50,789 bases of DNA from Shewanella oneidensis MR-1 (GTDB lineage Bacteria; Pseudomonadota; Gammaproteobacteria; Enterobacterales; Shewanellaceae), in the NCBI RefSeq assembly GCF_000146165.2, contig NC_004347.2:4894212-4945000 (forward strand), written 5' to 3'. Below the pieces are notes generated by a model. The model saw only the letters and a program-made list of their open reading frames with translations. It did no database searches and was not told where the DNA came from. How positions within the stretch are numbered: the stretch's first letter is position 1; every line of letters starts with the position of its first letter. A program made the position numbers and the translations under genes. Positions 35,716-45,466 of the stretch are shown one piece after another.

Positions 35716-36171
35716 ATGGCGCTCACTCGTAAACAGTGGAATAACATCATTATTCTTGCCAGCGTGTTTATCATTGCCGTGCTCACGTTTATGGATAAGA
35801 AAACCCAAAATGTGCCAAGTGATGCGCAACGGCTATTTGATGACAATGCACCGCTGGCTCAGTTGCAGCTAGAGGGTATATGGCTGCACAAACAAACCTC
35901 AAGCTGGGAATGCGATCCGCAAGTGCTCAACTGCGAGCGATGGGCAAAAGCTTGGCAAGGCTTAAGGGTCTCGCCCTTGAATGACGCGCCACAACCCACT
36001 GGCAAACCGCAGGAACTGGTGATCCAAATTACGGATATTCGCCAATCACAGCGCTGGATTTATTTCCCCGATGAAGGCCTGCTCAAATCTCCTGCGGCAA
36101 ACTGGTACTTAGTGCCGCCGAGCTTAAGGGTTGATTTACAGCCCATCCTCGATGCGAAACCCGCAAGTTAA
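35716..36171 (+). CDS. Membrane-anchored protein of unknown function
   Basis: The 151-residue protein has one N-terminal transmembrane segment (NIIILASVFIIAVLTFM) and a soluble domain with two cysteines in WECDPQVLNCERWAKAW. It also has PQELVIQITDIRQSQRWIYFP. I do not recognise the family. It sits just upstream of mutM (24-bp gap) on the same strand, so the two probably share a transcript. The cysteine pair may form a disulfide if the domain is periplasmic. Confidence 0.65.
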   Translation: MALTRKQWNNIIILASVFIIAVLTFMDKKTQNVPSDAQRLFDDNAPLAQLQLEGIWLHKQTSSWECDPQVLNCERWAKAWQGLRVSPLNDAPQPTGKPQELVIQITDIRQSQRWIYFPDEGLLKSPAANWYLVPPSLRVDLQPILDAKPAS

Positions 36172-36195
36172 TCTATTGAATAAAAGAACCCAATC

Positions 36196-37011
36196 ATGCC
36201 GGAATTACCAGAAGTCGAAGTCACGCGTCAGGGGATAACCCCTTACTTAGTCGATCAAACCGTGGTTGACCTAATCGTGCGTAACCCCTCCCTGCGTTGG
36301 CCAGTTCCTGAGCTTGCCAAACAGATCATTGGCCAAACCATACGCCAAGTGCGCCGCCGCGCTAAGTATCTGTTAATCGATACGGATGCTGGCACCAGCA
36401 TAGTGCATTTGGGGATGTCGGGCAGCCTAAGGATCCTGCCCCATGACACGCCAGTGGAGAAGCATGACCATATCGATCTCGTTCTCGCCAATGGCCGCAT
36501 TCTGCGCTTTAACGACCCAAGACGCTTCGGCGCTTGGTTATGGTGCCAATTGCCAGAGGAAGCCCATCCGCTGCTGGAAAAACTCGGGCCAGAACCTCTG
36601 ACCGATGCCTTTAACGTTAATCAGTTAGCTGCCTCGCTGGCGGGCAAGAAAAAGGCCATCAAGCTCTGTCTGATGGATAACCATATTGTGGTGGGCGTTG
36701 GGAATATTTACGCCAATGAAGCACTGTTTGCCGCAGGAATACACCCCGAGGCCGAGGCAGGCAAGATAGATATTGAACGCTTAACGGTACTGGTTGCTGA
36801 GGTAAAACAAATCCTCGCCCACGCCATCAAGCAAGGCGGCACCACGCTTAAGGACTTCACCAACGCTGACGGTAAACCCGGCTATTTCGCGCAAAAGCTG
36901 CATGTATACGGCCGCGGCGGCGAAACCTGTACACAGTGTGGTAATTTACTTAGCGAAATCCGTTTAGGCCAACGTACCACCGTATTTTGTAGTATCTGCC
37001 AACCCCGCTAA
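36196..37011 (+). CDS. mutM: Formamidopyrimidine-DNA glycosylase
   Basis: The 271-residue bifunctional glycosylase/AP lyase removes 8-oxoguanine and formamidopyrimidines. The catalytic Pro1 and Glu2 are in [53 protein letters not shown] and [18 protein letters not shown] follow in order. A zinc finger CTQCGNLL...CSICQ closes the chain. All catalytic residues are present, at full family length. Confidence 0.97.
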   Translation: MPELPEVEVTRQGITPYLVDQTVVDLIVRNPSLRWPVPELAKQIIGQTIRQVRRRAKYLLIDTDAGTSIVHLGMSGSLRILPHDTPVEKHDHIDLVLANGRILRFNDPRRFGAWLWCQLPEEAHPLLEKLGPEPLTDAFNVNQLAASLAGKKKAIKLCLMDNHIVVGVGNIYANEALFAAGIHPEAEAGKIDIERLTVLVAEVKQILAHAIKQGGTTLKDFTNADGKPGYFAQKLHVYGRGGETCTQCGNLLSEIRLGQRTTVFCSICQPR

Positions 37012-37024
37012 AAGAGCCTGCAAC

Positions 37025-37065
37025 TGCATAGTGCCACTCGTTTAAGTGAATGGTGGCATTATGCA
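37025..37065 (+). terminator. Hairpin after mutM (possible terminator)
   Basis: TGCATA / TATGCA and TGCCAC / GTGGCA make a long stem with a small inner CACT/AGTG stem. A T-rich stretch follows only about 10 nt later, so termination strength is uncertain. Confidence 0.45.
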
Positions 37066-37087
37066 TAAACACCTTATTCTTATTTTT

Positions 37088-37105
37088 GTTTACGTTAACG
37101 TAAAC
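37088..37105. promoter_or_regulatory. 18-bp perfect palindrome (operator-like)
   Basis: GTTTACGTTAACGTAAAC is perfectly symmetric. It resembles LiuR-type (MerR family) sites TTTACGT-ACGTAAA by memory. It lies 17 bp in front of a consensus -35 box. Confidence 0.6.
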
Positions 37106-37121
37106 TGACAAAGATTCATGC

Positions 37122-37150
37122 TTGACATAGATCACAGATTTGGGTTTAAT
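37122..37150 (+). promoter_or_regulatory. Near-consensus sigma-70 promoter without an assigned gene
   Basis: TTGACA (37122-37127), 17 bp, TTTAAT (37145-37150). A transcript would begin near 37157 and run toward csrB. Confidence 0.55.
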
Positions 37151-37431
37151 AACCCCCGTACCGAGATAAACCCATCTGTTTGTACAAAATAATTAATAAT
37201 AACTTGCAGATTTCGGTATAATTAACATTAAAGATATAAGAATAAAGACTCTCAATAACAATAATATAACTAAGACCACTCTCTAATAATAACAAGAGTA
37301 GTGATTTCACCTTGAAATCCCGGTCAGTACATTTTTGTAAGGGATGGCCGATAACGCCAGTTTGCAATAAGCAAAATGCCTTACACTCAGGGTAACTTGC
37401 CCCATCAGGACACAGCTTACATGATGTAAAC

Positions 37432-37762
37432 TGTTGCAAAGGAAGCGAATAGCTTTGGATGCACTGGCTGGAAGCTTGTTATCACTGGAAGGTACTTAAA
37501 GTAACAAGGATGGTTAACTTTACGTCATTGATGACGCTGCTATAAAAGATGTGTCTTGAGACCATCTACGGAAACTGTGGTCAGGATGGCGACAGAAACT
37601 AATTAAGTGTCTGGATGACCACTAACAAAAATAATGCAGGGAAAGCAGAAAAAAAAGAAGGATACCGACCGGGAAAGTCGCATAGCAAGTAAGGATACTT
37701 GGAATCAGAATAGGGTGCAAAATGCACCGTTTGTAAGGCGGCAGTTTAACTGCCGCCTTTTT
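37432..37762 (+). ncRNA. csrB: CsrB-like sRNA (CsrA-sequestering)
   Basis: The stretch of about 330 nt has about 13 GGA motifs, many as loops such as CAGGATGG, CTGGATGA, CAGGGAAA and AAGGATAC. No coding frame is supported. It ends with GGCGGCAG-TTTAA-CTGCCGCC (37737-37757) and a T-run. Such RNAs bind many CsrA dimers and are activated by the BarA/UvrY two-component system. Half-sites TGTAAG and CTTACA lie upstream at about 37335-37385 but not at the normal spacing. A CATGAT -10 box at 37420 gives the proposed 5' end. Confidence 0.85.
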
Positions 37763-37860
37763 CTTTGTGATTTTTGACCAACAAACACTCACATCTAGAA
37801 AGTGCGCTAAACCAATATAATTGTTACAATCAAAGCCTTAATACTTTCTTAGTTGATTCG

Positions 37861-38499
37861 ATGCGCAGATGCCCTCTTTGTCATAGCACGCAAACACACT
37901 TGCTCCTACAGGACAAAAAACGGTGTTTTTATATTTGCCAGACATGTTGGCTAACCTTTGCCGATGCGAATAGTCATCTTCCACCAGCTGCAGAAAAACA
38001 GCGTTATGGCCGATCACGCATCGCGTCAAAGCAACGCCACCTCTCGCAATTTATTTTGCCTTTGCTTACGCAAATACAACAGCAGCAAAATGGTAGCCTC
38101 ACGGGATTGAATTTTGGACGAGTGTTAGATCAAACCAGCCTAGAGACCATTGAATCTGCGGGGCACACTTTCAAACAGTATGACCCTTTCTTTGCTCCTG
38201 ACCACGAAACACTCAAGCAAGAGTATGATTTTATTTGCTGCTACCGAGTGTTTGAGCATTTTCAGTATCCCATAAAAGAATGGAGCTTACTGACCCGCTT
38301 ACTTAAACCAGGCGGATGGTTAGCAATAAGTACTCCTTTATTAATTGATTTAGAAGGCTTTGCTAAGTGGCACTATAAGAACAACCTCACCCATGTGAGT
38401 TTTTACCAACGACAAACTTTTGAATACCTAGCAAGCAATAGTGATTTTGAACTATTATTTGCCGCTAAGGACCTCGTTTTGATGCAAAAAACATCATAA
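37861..38499 (+). CDS. SAM-dependent methyltransferase with N-terminal zinc ribbon
   Basis: The protein has about 212 residues. The N-terminus has CPLCHS and CQTC, a likely zinc ribbon, then a class I methyltransferase domain (Methyltransf_23-like). YDFICCYRVFEHFQYPIKEWSLLTRLLKPGGWLAISTPL is the DxxxxxxVxEHxxxP pattern of that family. The ATG at 37861 (MRRCPLCHS) is preferred over an upstream TTG (37774) that overlaps the csrB terminator region. The substrate is unknown. Confidence 0.78.
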   Translation: MRRCPLCHSTQTHLLLQDKKRCFYICQTCWLTFADANSHLPPAAEKQRYGRSRIASKQRHLSQFILPLLTQIQQQQNGSLTGLNFGRVLDQTSLETIESAGHTFKQYDPFFAPDHETLKQEYDFICCYRVFEHFQYPIKEWSLLTRLLKPGGWLAISTPLLIDLEGFAKWHYKNNLTHVSFYQRQTFEYLASNSDFELLFAAKDLVLMQKTS

Positions 38500-38581
38500 T
38501 CTGGTATAACAGCCGACCGAATTTAGCACTTAGTCGATCCTGTATCGGCTAGGCCATACGTTGTAAATAATTGAGAAAATC

Positions 38582-39133
38582 ATGTCTCGTAGCAAGAAAA
38601 CACGCAAGGGCGGCGAGAATAGCCCCAAACAACAGCCAAGAGTGAAAAAGCAGGATCGTGCTGAAGTCACAGGCAAGCGCGCAGAAAAGGGCAATAAATC
38701 CGGCAGCCGCCATAATGAAGCACTGATCCAAGCTCAAGCACCGCAAAAAAAGGCAGCGCAGAAGAAAGATCCACGTCATGGCAGCAAAAAGCCTGTGGCA
38801 CTGGCCTTACCGACCACAACAGAAAAGTCAGCCACCCCGAAGGTTAAGCAACCTAAGTTAACCGACGAGCAAAAACTGCTGAAGCTGGAAGAAGACCCAA
38901 GACTGAACCAGTTGCTTGATATGTTAGAAGAAGGTCGCAATTTAAGCGATGCCGATCAAAAATGGTTGGATCAACAGCTCAACAAGATTGAAGCCCTGAT
39001 GATAAAACTGGGTATTAGCGACGAGCTAGAAGATGAAGCGCCAGCTAAATCTAAAGCCGACTCAGATGACGATCTGTTCGACCGCTTTGAATCAGGTGCC
39101 GAACTGCTAAAAGATTATCAAGATAAGTTTTAA
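38582..39133 (+). CDS. yihI: Der GTPase-activating protein YihI
   Basis: The 183-residue protein has a Lys/Arg-rich N-terminus (MSRSKKTRKGGENSPKQQPRVKKQDRAE) and an acidic C-terminus (KLTDEQKLLKLEEDPRLNQLLDMLEEGRNLSDADQKWLDQQLNKIEALM). This charge layout and the second block match YihI, which stimulates the ribosome-assembly GTPase Der. Its position two genes before hemN is the same as in E. coli (yihI-hemN). Confidence 0.92.
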   Translation: MSRSKKTRKGGENSPKQQPRVKKQDRAEVTGKRAEKGNKSGSRHNEALIQAQAPQKKAAQKKDPRHGSKKPVALALPTTTEKSATPKVKQPKLTDEQKLLKLEEDPRLNQLLDMLEEGRNLSDADQKWLDQQLNKIEALMIKLGISDELEDEAPAKSKADSDDDLFDRFESGAELLKDYQDKF

Positions 39134-39150
39134 ATCTTAGAATTTGCATA

Positions 39151-39178
39151 AAAACAAAGCGATTAAGCTTTGTTTTTA
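39151..39178 (+). terminator. Rho-independent terminator after yihI
   Basis: AAAACAAAGC / GCTTTGTTTT pair over ten bases around the loop GATTAA. Confidence 0.8.
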
Positions 39179-39201
39179 TGTTTTCTGAACAAGGAGTTTT
39201 C

Positions 39202-39669
39202 GTGTCTACCACTCTTACCGTTCTTGGTTTTATCATCATTGTTGCCCTCAGTAGCTACGCCACTTTTTTACTCCTCAAACTCAAGCAACAAAAACAACGT
39301 CAACAAGCGCTTTTAGCCGAACGCGAAGCTGTTGCTAATACTAAACGCGCCAAAGTACTCGAAGATATCCGCTATATTGCGACAGCTATGATTGAAGACC
39401 GCTGCGAAATCTCCGAAGGTGTAGTTAGGATTGGCCGTTTATTCGAGATTTTATCCTTAAGCGAAAGGGTTGCTCCTGAGTTTCCTGCTTTCTTCCAACA
39501 TTTTGAGTTAATTAAAGATCATCCGATTATGGAAGCACGACAAGCCCTACCAAAACAGGAGCGTATGAAGCTCGATTTTGCACGAATGAAATCCGAAGCC
39601 GAACTGGCAGATGGTATCAACGAGGATGCCAAGAAGTTATCTACTTATCAGCTAAAAGCACTACACTAA
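39202..39669 (+). CDS. DUF2489 family membrane-anchored protein
   Basis: The 155-residue protein has an N-terminal transmembrane helix (LTVLGFIIIVALSSYATFLLLKL) and a Lys/Gln-rich cytoplasmic helix. The domain RYIATAMIEDRCEISEGVVRIGRLFEILSLSERV is the DUF2489 signature found next to hemN in Vibrio and Shewanella. GTG 39202 with AAGGAG five nt upstream is a better start than ATG 39178. Function unknown. Confidence 0.8.
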   Translation: MSTTLTVLGFIIIVALSSYATFLLLKLKQQKQRQQALLAEREAVANTKRAKVLEDIRYIATAMIEDRCEISEGVVRIGRLFEILSLSERVAPEFPAFFQHFELIKDHPIMEARQALPKQERMKLDFARMKSEAELADGINEDAKKLSTYQLKALH

Positions 39670-39926
39670 AAATGCTTACTCCGCCTCGAAACCAAGCTTA
39701 CATCGGTATCGAGGCTATCAATCTAAATCCTTTCTGTGCTTTGAGTGCGACTTCCCGTGAGCCTGTGCACAAAACCTCCAAAAAACGACAGACACACGCT
39801 GTTTTTTCATAGATATTGCGTAACTTCTAAAATGACAGACATCATTTTTACAACCTAGATCAAGGTTATTTGCCTAAGAACCTTGCATACTTCGTTTGTT
39901 GCTAATTTACCCTCGGAGGACACGCC

Positions 39927-41303
39927 TTGAAGCAGCCCACTCAGATAAGCTGGGATCAGTCGATGATCGAAAAATATAACTACAGCGGTCCCCGTTATAC
40001 TTCTTATCCAACGGCGCTAGAGTTCGATGATTCATTCACTGAACAAAACCTGTTAACTGCGATTGAAAACAGCAAGAGTGACAAACTGTCGCTGTATATT
40101 CACATCCCCTTCTGCGCCAAACTTTGCTATTACTGTGGCTGCAATAAAGTCATCACTCGTCACGCCCATAAGGCCGACCAATACATTGAGTATTTAAGCC
40201 ACGAAATTATTAAGCGCGCCCCACTGTTTAAGCATTACTCGGTCACCCAAATGCACTGGGGCGGCGGCACACCAACCTTCTTAAATCCTGAGCAAATTAT
40301 TAAACTTACCGCATTAATTAAGGCTAACTTTAACTTTGCCGATGAAGGTGAGTTCTCTATCGAAGTTGACCCGCGTGAAATTGAACTTTCCATGCTCGAC
40401 ACCCTTAAAGAAGCCGGCTTTAACCGTATTTCGATTGGTGTTCAGGACTTCAACAAAGAAGTACAAGTCGCGGTTAACCGTGAGCAGGACGAGCAATTTA
40501 TTTTCGATTTAATGGCCAAAGCCAAGGCTATGGGATTCGTCTCAACCAATATCGATTTAATCTACGGCTTGCCACACCAGACTCCAGAGACATTCGCCGC
40601 CACCATGCAGCGCGTGTTAGATCTGTCGCCCGATCGTCTATCTGTATTCAACTATGCTCACTTACCCGCGCGTTTTGCCGCGCAGCGTAAAATTAAAGAT
40701 GAGCATTTACCTTCGCCAAAACAAAAGCTTGAGATGCTGCATCAAACTATCGAGACCTTAACTGGCGCGGGTTATCAATACATTGGTATGGACCACTTCG
40801 CGAAGCCTGACGATGAGCTGGCTAAGTTACAACGCGAAGGCAAACTGCACCGCAACTTCCAGGGTTATACCACCCAAGAAGAATGCGATTTGCTTGGTCT
40901 TGGCGTGTCGTCTATCAGCCAAATTGGCGATTGCTATGCGCAAAACCAAAAGGACATTCGCCCTTACTACGAAGCCATCGATAAAGATGGCCATGCGCTC
41001 TGGAAAGGCTGCAGCTTGAATCGTGACGACGAAATCCGCCGCGTAGTGATCAAACAATTGATCTGCCACTTCGACTTAGATATGGCCAAAATAGATGAAA
41101 AACTGGGAATTAAGTTTGAGGAATACTTCGCCGAAGACTTAAAACTACTGCAAACCTTTATCGATGATAAATTAGTTGAAGTCGCCGACAGAAAGATCAC
41201 CATCAGCCCCACTGGCCGCCTGTTGATCCGCAATATCTGTATGTGCTTCGACCTTTACTACCGTCAAAAAGCGCGTCAACAACAGTTCTCTCGTGTGATC
41301 TAA
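39927..41303 (+). CDS. hemN: Oxygen-independent coproporphyrinogen III oxidase
   Basis: The 458-residue radical-SAM enzyme of anaerobic haem synthesis decarboxylates coproporphyrinogen III twice. Its iron-sulfur motif is CAKLCYYCGCNKV (CxxxCxxC), with HWGGGTPTFL and SIGVQDFNKEVQ following, and the C-terminal HemN domain (GCSLNRDDEIRRVVIKQLICHF). The start is TTG at 39927, supported by GGAGGA at 39915-39920. Full family length. Confidence 0.96.
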   Translation: MKQPTQISWDQSMIEKYNYSGPRYTSYPTALEFDDSFTEQNLLTAIENSKSDKLSLYIHIPFCAKLCYYCGCNKVITRHAHKADQYIEYLSHEIIKRAPLFKHYSVTQMHWGGGTPTFLNPEQIIKLTALIKANFNFADEGEFSIEVDPREIELSMLDTLKEAGFNRISIGVQDFNKEVQVAVNREQDEQFIFDLMAKAKAMGFVSTNIDLIYGLPHQTPETFAATMQRVLDLSPDRLSVFNYAHLPARFAAQRKIKDEHLPSPKQKLEMLHQTIETLTGAGYQYIGMDHFAKPDDELAKLQREGKLHRNFQGYTTQEECDLLGLGVSSISQIGDCYAQNQKDIRPYYEAIDKDGHALWKGCSLNRDDEIRRVVIKQLICHFDLDMAKIDEKLGIKFEEYFAEDLKLLQTFIDDKLVEVADRKITISPTGRLLIRNICMCFDLYYRQKARQQQFSRVI

Positions 41304-41321
41304 CACTGACACATCTCCAAT

Positions 41322-41353
41322 AAAAAATCCGACTCAAATGTCGGATTTTTTAT
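41322..41353. terminator. Bidirectional terminator between hemN and add
   Basis: AAATCCGA (41325-41332) pairs with TCGGATTT (41341-41348) and has an A-run on the left and a T-run on the right, so it works for both convergent genes. Confidence 0.85.
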
Positions 41354-41372
41354 TGGGTTTTAATCAGCCACT

Positions 41373-42377
<1,005 letters not shown>

Positions 42378-42570
42378 CTATGTGAACTACCCAGCCAATG
42401 CTTTTGTTATTTGGTCTAGGGCGGACCCTAAGTTTAACACGCATTCTTTAATGGCACTGAGGGATTTAAATTCACATTCAGTCACAATTCCGCTTAATAT
42501 GCGTACAAGAATCTGCGCAAGACCTCAGGCATAATGACTTCAATAACAACGAAAATATCCGAGATAAATC

Positions 42571-44376
42571 ATGCATAAACTCTTTACCCCTAGCTTACTC
42601 ATTTGCGTCCTGAGCGCCTGTAGCACGGCTAAGCCCCCTGCAGAATCCGCCAGCCAAACAGCGGTGGCAATAACGCAATCCTCAGTCAAGACGATGGCCC
42701 CCGCACTACAAGCGATAGTGGATCAAAGCTGGCAACTCCAACTCAGTGCCAGCCCAGAAATGGCCTATGGAATGGGCGATAAGAGCGCCGCAGGTAAATT
42801 GCAAGATCTGTCCCCAGAAGCCTTAGCCAAGCTCAATCAAGGTCAGATAGCGATTTTGGTCCAATTGAAAGCACTGGATCGCAGTAAGCTGAGTAAAGAA
42901 GATAAAATCAATGCTCAAATCCTTGAGGATCAACTACAAAACGAAGTCGACCTGTATAAGTACAAGGATTACTACCTACCAATCACCGCAGAAAGTGGCT
43001 TCCACGCCTACATATCCTCCATTGCTCAAGGACGCTTCAACACCCAAGAGGATTATCAAAACTATCTGGATAAACTTAAAGCGCTGCCAAATTACTTTGC
43101 CCAGCAAACCTATTGGTTAAAGCAAGGATTAAAGGAAGGAATTACCCCACCCAAAGCGACCCTTAAAGGATTTGAAAACAGCATTAGCGCTTATATTTTA
43201 CCGGTAGAGAAAAGCAGTTATTTCAAGCCTTTTACTCAGTACCCAAACCATTTCACCGAGGCGCAAAAAGCTCAGTTAACGCAACAAGGTCGAGCCTTGG
43301 TCGAACAAAATGTAATCCCGACCTATCAGGCTTTTTATGATTTTATGACTCAGGAATATATGCCCAACACTCGGGACAATATTGCTGCTAATAGTCTACC
43401 CAATGGGGATGCTTTTTATGAAAACCGTGTTCGATACTACACAACCTTAGATATCACTTCGGCAGAAGTGCATGAACTCGGCTTAAAAGAAGTAAAGCGC
43501 ATTCGCCAGGAAATGGAGCAAGTCATTAAGTCTGTGGGCTTTAAAGGCAGCTTTGCCGACTTTTTGTATTTCTTAAGAACCGATCCCCAGTTTTATGCAA
43601 CCAGTGCGGATCAACTCCTGAAAGAAGCAGCGTTTATTGCCAAAAAGGCCGATGCCACGTTACCAAAGTATTTTGGTAAATTACCGCGAAAACCCTATGG
43701 TATCGCCCCCGTACCCGCCGAAATCGCGCCTAAATATACCTCTGGCCGTTACTCTGGTTCGAATCGTGACGATGAACCCGGTTACTACTGGGTCAATACC
43801 TACGCCTTAGATAAACGCCCACTCTATGAACTAGAGGCATTAACCCTGCACGAAGCCGTACCAGGACACCATCTACAGATTTCACTCAATTCTGAACTAA
43901 GCTCACAGCCAGATTTTCGCCGCTACAGCTATATTTCTGCCTTTGGCGAAGGCTGGGGATTGTATAGCGAATACTTGGGATTAGAAGCGGGATTTTATCA
44001 AGATCCTTACAGCAATTTTGGTCGCCTCACCTATGAGATGTGGCGCGCAGCCCGCCTAGTTGTCGATACAGGCATGCATGCTCAGGGGTGGAGTCGTGAG
44101 CAAGCCATTGAGTTTATGGCAAATAATACAGCATTATCACTCCACAATGTGACCACTGAGATTGACCGCTACATTACTTGGCCAGGGCAAGCACTCTCCT
44201 ACAAGATTGGTGAACTCACCATAAAACGCTTACGCGCCAAAGCAGAGCAAGCCTTAGGCGATAAATTTGATATTCGTGCTTTCCATGATGCAGTATTAGA
44301 AAATGGCTCTGTGCCGATGTCAGTGCTTGAACAACAGATAAACGACTTTATTGAAGCGAAAAAAGCCGCGATTTAA
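42571..44376 (+). CDS. DUF885 family lipoprotein (putative metallopeptidase)
   Basis: The 601-residue lipoprotein has a lipobox (LLICVLSACSTAK, lipidated Cys about 16). The DUF885 core is complete, with LEALTLHEAVPGHHLQISL, in which HExxxxHH supplies zinc ligands and the catalytic Glu, followed by SAFGEGWGLYSEYLG for the third ligand. The family is related to M2/M3-like peptidases, and members act as peptidases or remain uncharacterised. It is probably in the periplasm. Its stop lies upstream of the pldB start at 44477, leaving a 100-bp gap. Confidence 0.87.
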   Translation: MHKLFTPSLLICVLSACSTAKPPAESASQTAVAITQSSVKTMAPALQAIVDQSWQLQLSASPEMAYGMGDKSAAGKLQDLSPEALAKLNQGQIAILVQLKALDRSKLSKEDKINAQILEDQLQNEVDLYKYKDYYLPITAESGFHAYISSIAQGRFNTQEDYQNYLDKLKALPNYFAQQTYWLKQGLKEGITPPKATLKGFENSISAYILPVEKSSYFKPFTQYPNHFTEAQKAQLTQQGRALVEQNVIPTYQAFYDFMTQEYMPNTRDNIAANSLPNGDAFYENRVRYYTTLDITSAEVHELGLKEVKRIRQEMEQVIKSVGFKGSFADFLYFLRTDPQFYATSADQLLKEAAFIAKKADATLPKYFGKLPRKPYGIAPVPAEIAPKYTSGRYSGSNRDDEPGYYWVNTYALDKRPLYELEALTLHEAVPGHHLQISLNSELSSQPDFRRYSYISAFGEGWGLYSEYLGLEAGFYQDPYSNFGRLTYEMWRAARLVVDTGMHAQGWSREQAIEFMANNTALSLHNVTTEIDRYITWPGQALSYKIGELTIKRLRAKAEQALGDKFDIRAFHDAVLENGSVPMSVLEQQINDFIEAKKAAI

Positions 44377-44476
44377 TGTCATCCTAGGGAGTCAGTATTT
44401 TCAGGCTCCCTTTCCTGACACCCTAGGTTCTCTGTTACACTCTAACGAACCTTTTGCCAGAGATACGCGACAGAGA

Positions 44477-45466
44477 ATGAGCCAAACGCCATCAGTTTTT
44501 TCAACGGAACACGATTTAAATACCTCTGAACAGCAAGCCTTTTGGCAAACCGTTGTCCAAGACACACTCAACACGCCCGATGGATTAACCTTGGCCTATA
44601 TGATGGTTAAGCATCCTAAAGCCCATGCCAGCATAGTCATCAGCAGTGGCCGCGTGGAATCCTACCTAAAGTATCAAGAGTTGATTTTTGACTTGTATCA
44701 GCAAGGCTACTCGGTGTTTGCTATCGACCACCGCGGTCAAGGATTATCGAGTCGAATGACCGCAAATCCCCATCAAGGACATGTACGGAGATTTAATGAC
44801 TACATTGATGATTTTGCGCTGTTTATGCAAACGGTTGTGCTTAAACACGCCACCTCACCACTGTTCTTACTTGGGCACTCTATGGGCGGTGCCATCGGCA
44901 CCTTGTATCTAAAACAGCATCCCGATGTCTTTACCGCTGCCGTATTTTCAGCACCTATGTATGGCATCAAGTTACCCATGCCTAAAGGGTTTGTCCGTTG
45001 GTTAGCCAGTAAACTCGATACCAGTCTCAACGGTGGAGAGCCTAATTATGTGCTAAGTGGTCAAAACTATAAGGCAGTCCCAGTCCCCTTTAAGGGAAAT
45101 GATCTCACCCATTGCCAGAGCCGTTACCAAGCCTACCGAGAATTGTATGAGGCGGCGCCAAAGCTGCAGCTAGGTTCTCCGACTAACCGTTGGCTTACTG
45201 AATCCTTAGATGCAGCCGATGCTTGTGTATTGGCAACAACGCATATACGTACACCTATTCTGATCCTACAGGCCGGTGAGGATAAAATTGTCGACAATGC
45301 AGCGCAAAATCTCGCAGTGAGCTCTAATTGCCAATTAAAGGTGATTGCAGGAGCAGCCCATGAGATATTTATGGAGAAAGATAGCTATCGCAATCAAGCG
45401 CTGAATTACGCACTCGATTTTTTTAAACGCTACGCAACAAGGGACGTGGACAAACAAGCTGTTTAA
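44477..45466 (+). CDS. pldB: Alpha/beta hydrolase, lysophospholipase L2-like
   Basis: The 329-residue hydrolase has the nucleophile elbow GHSMGGAIGTLY and the oxyanion/strand block FAIDHRGQGLSSRM. The Asp in ILILQAGEDKIVDN and His in GAAHEIFMEKD complete the catalytic triad. Length and layout match PldB (E. coli about 340 aa), which hydrolyses lysophospholipids. ATG 44477 (MSQTPSVFSTEHDL) is favoured; a longer frame overlaps the DUF885 gene. Its last 44 nt overlap the convergent EAL gene. Confidence 0.87.
   Translation: MSQTPSVFSTEHDLNTSEQQAFWQTVVQDTLNTPDGLTLAYMMVKHPKAHASIVISSGRVESYLKYQELIFDLYQQGYSVFAIDHRGQGLSSRMTANPHQGHVRRFNDYIDDFALFMQTVVLKHATSPLFLLGHSMGGAIGTLYLKQHPDVFTAAVFSAPMYGIKLPMPKGFVRWLASKLDTSLNGGEPNYVLSGQNYKAVPVPFKGNDLTHCQSRYQAYRELYEAAPKLQLGSPTNRWLTESLDAADACVLATTHIRTPILILQAGEDKIVDNAAQNLAVSSNCQLKVIAGAAHEIFMEKDSYRNQALNYALDFFKRYATRDVDKQAV

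Noticed and set aside
37146..37439. 97-codon open frame on the minus strand in front of csrB
   Set aside because: No ribosome site, composition unlike a protein, and it lies in an AT-rich promoter region.
39840..39870. ATCAA sequence upstream of hemN as an FNR-type site
   Set aside because: Only one half-site fits; the other half at the required 4-bp spacing does not match.
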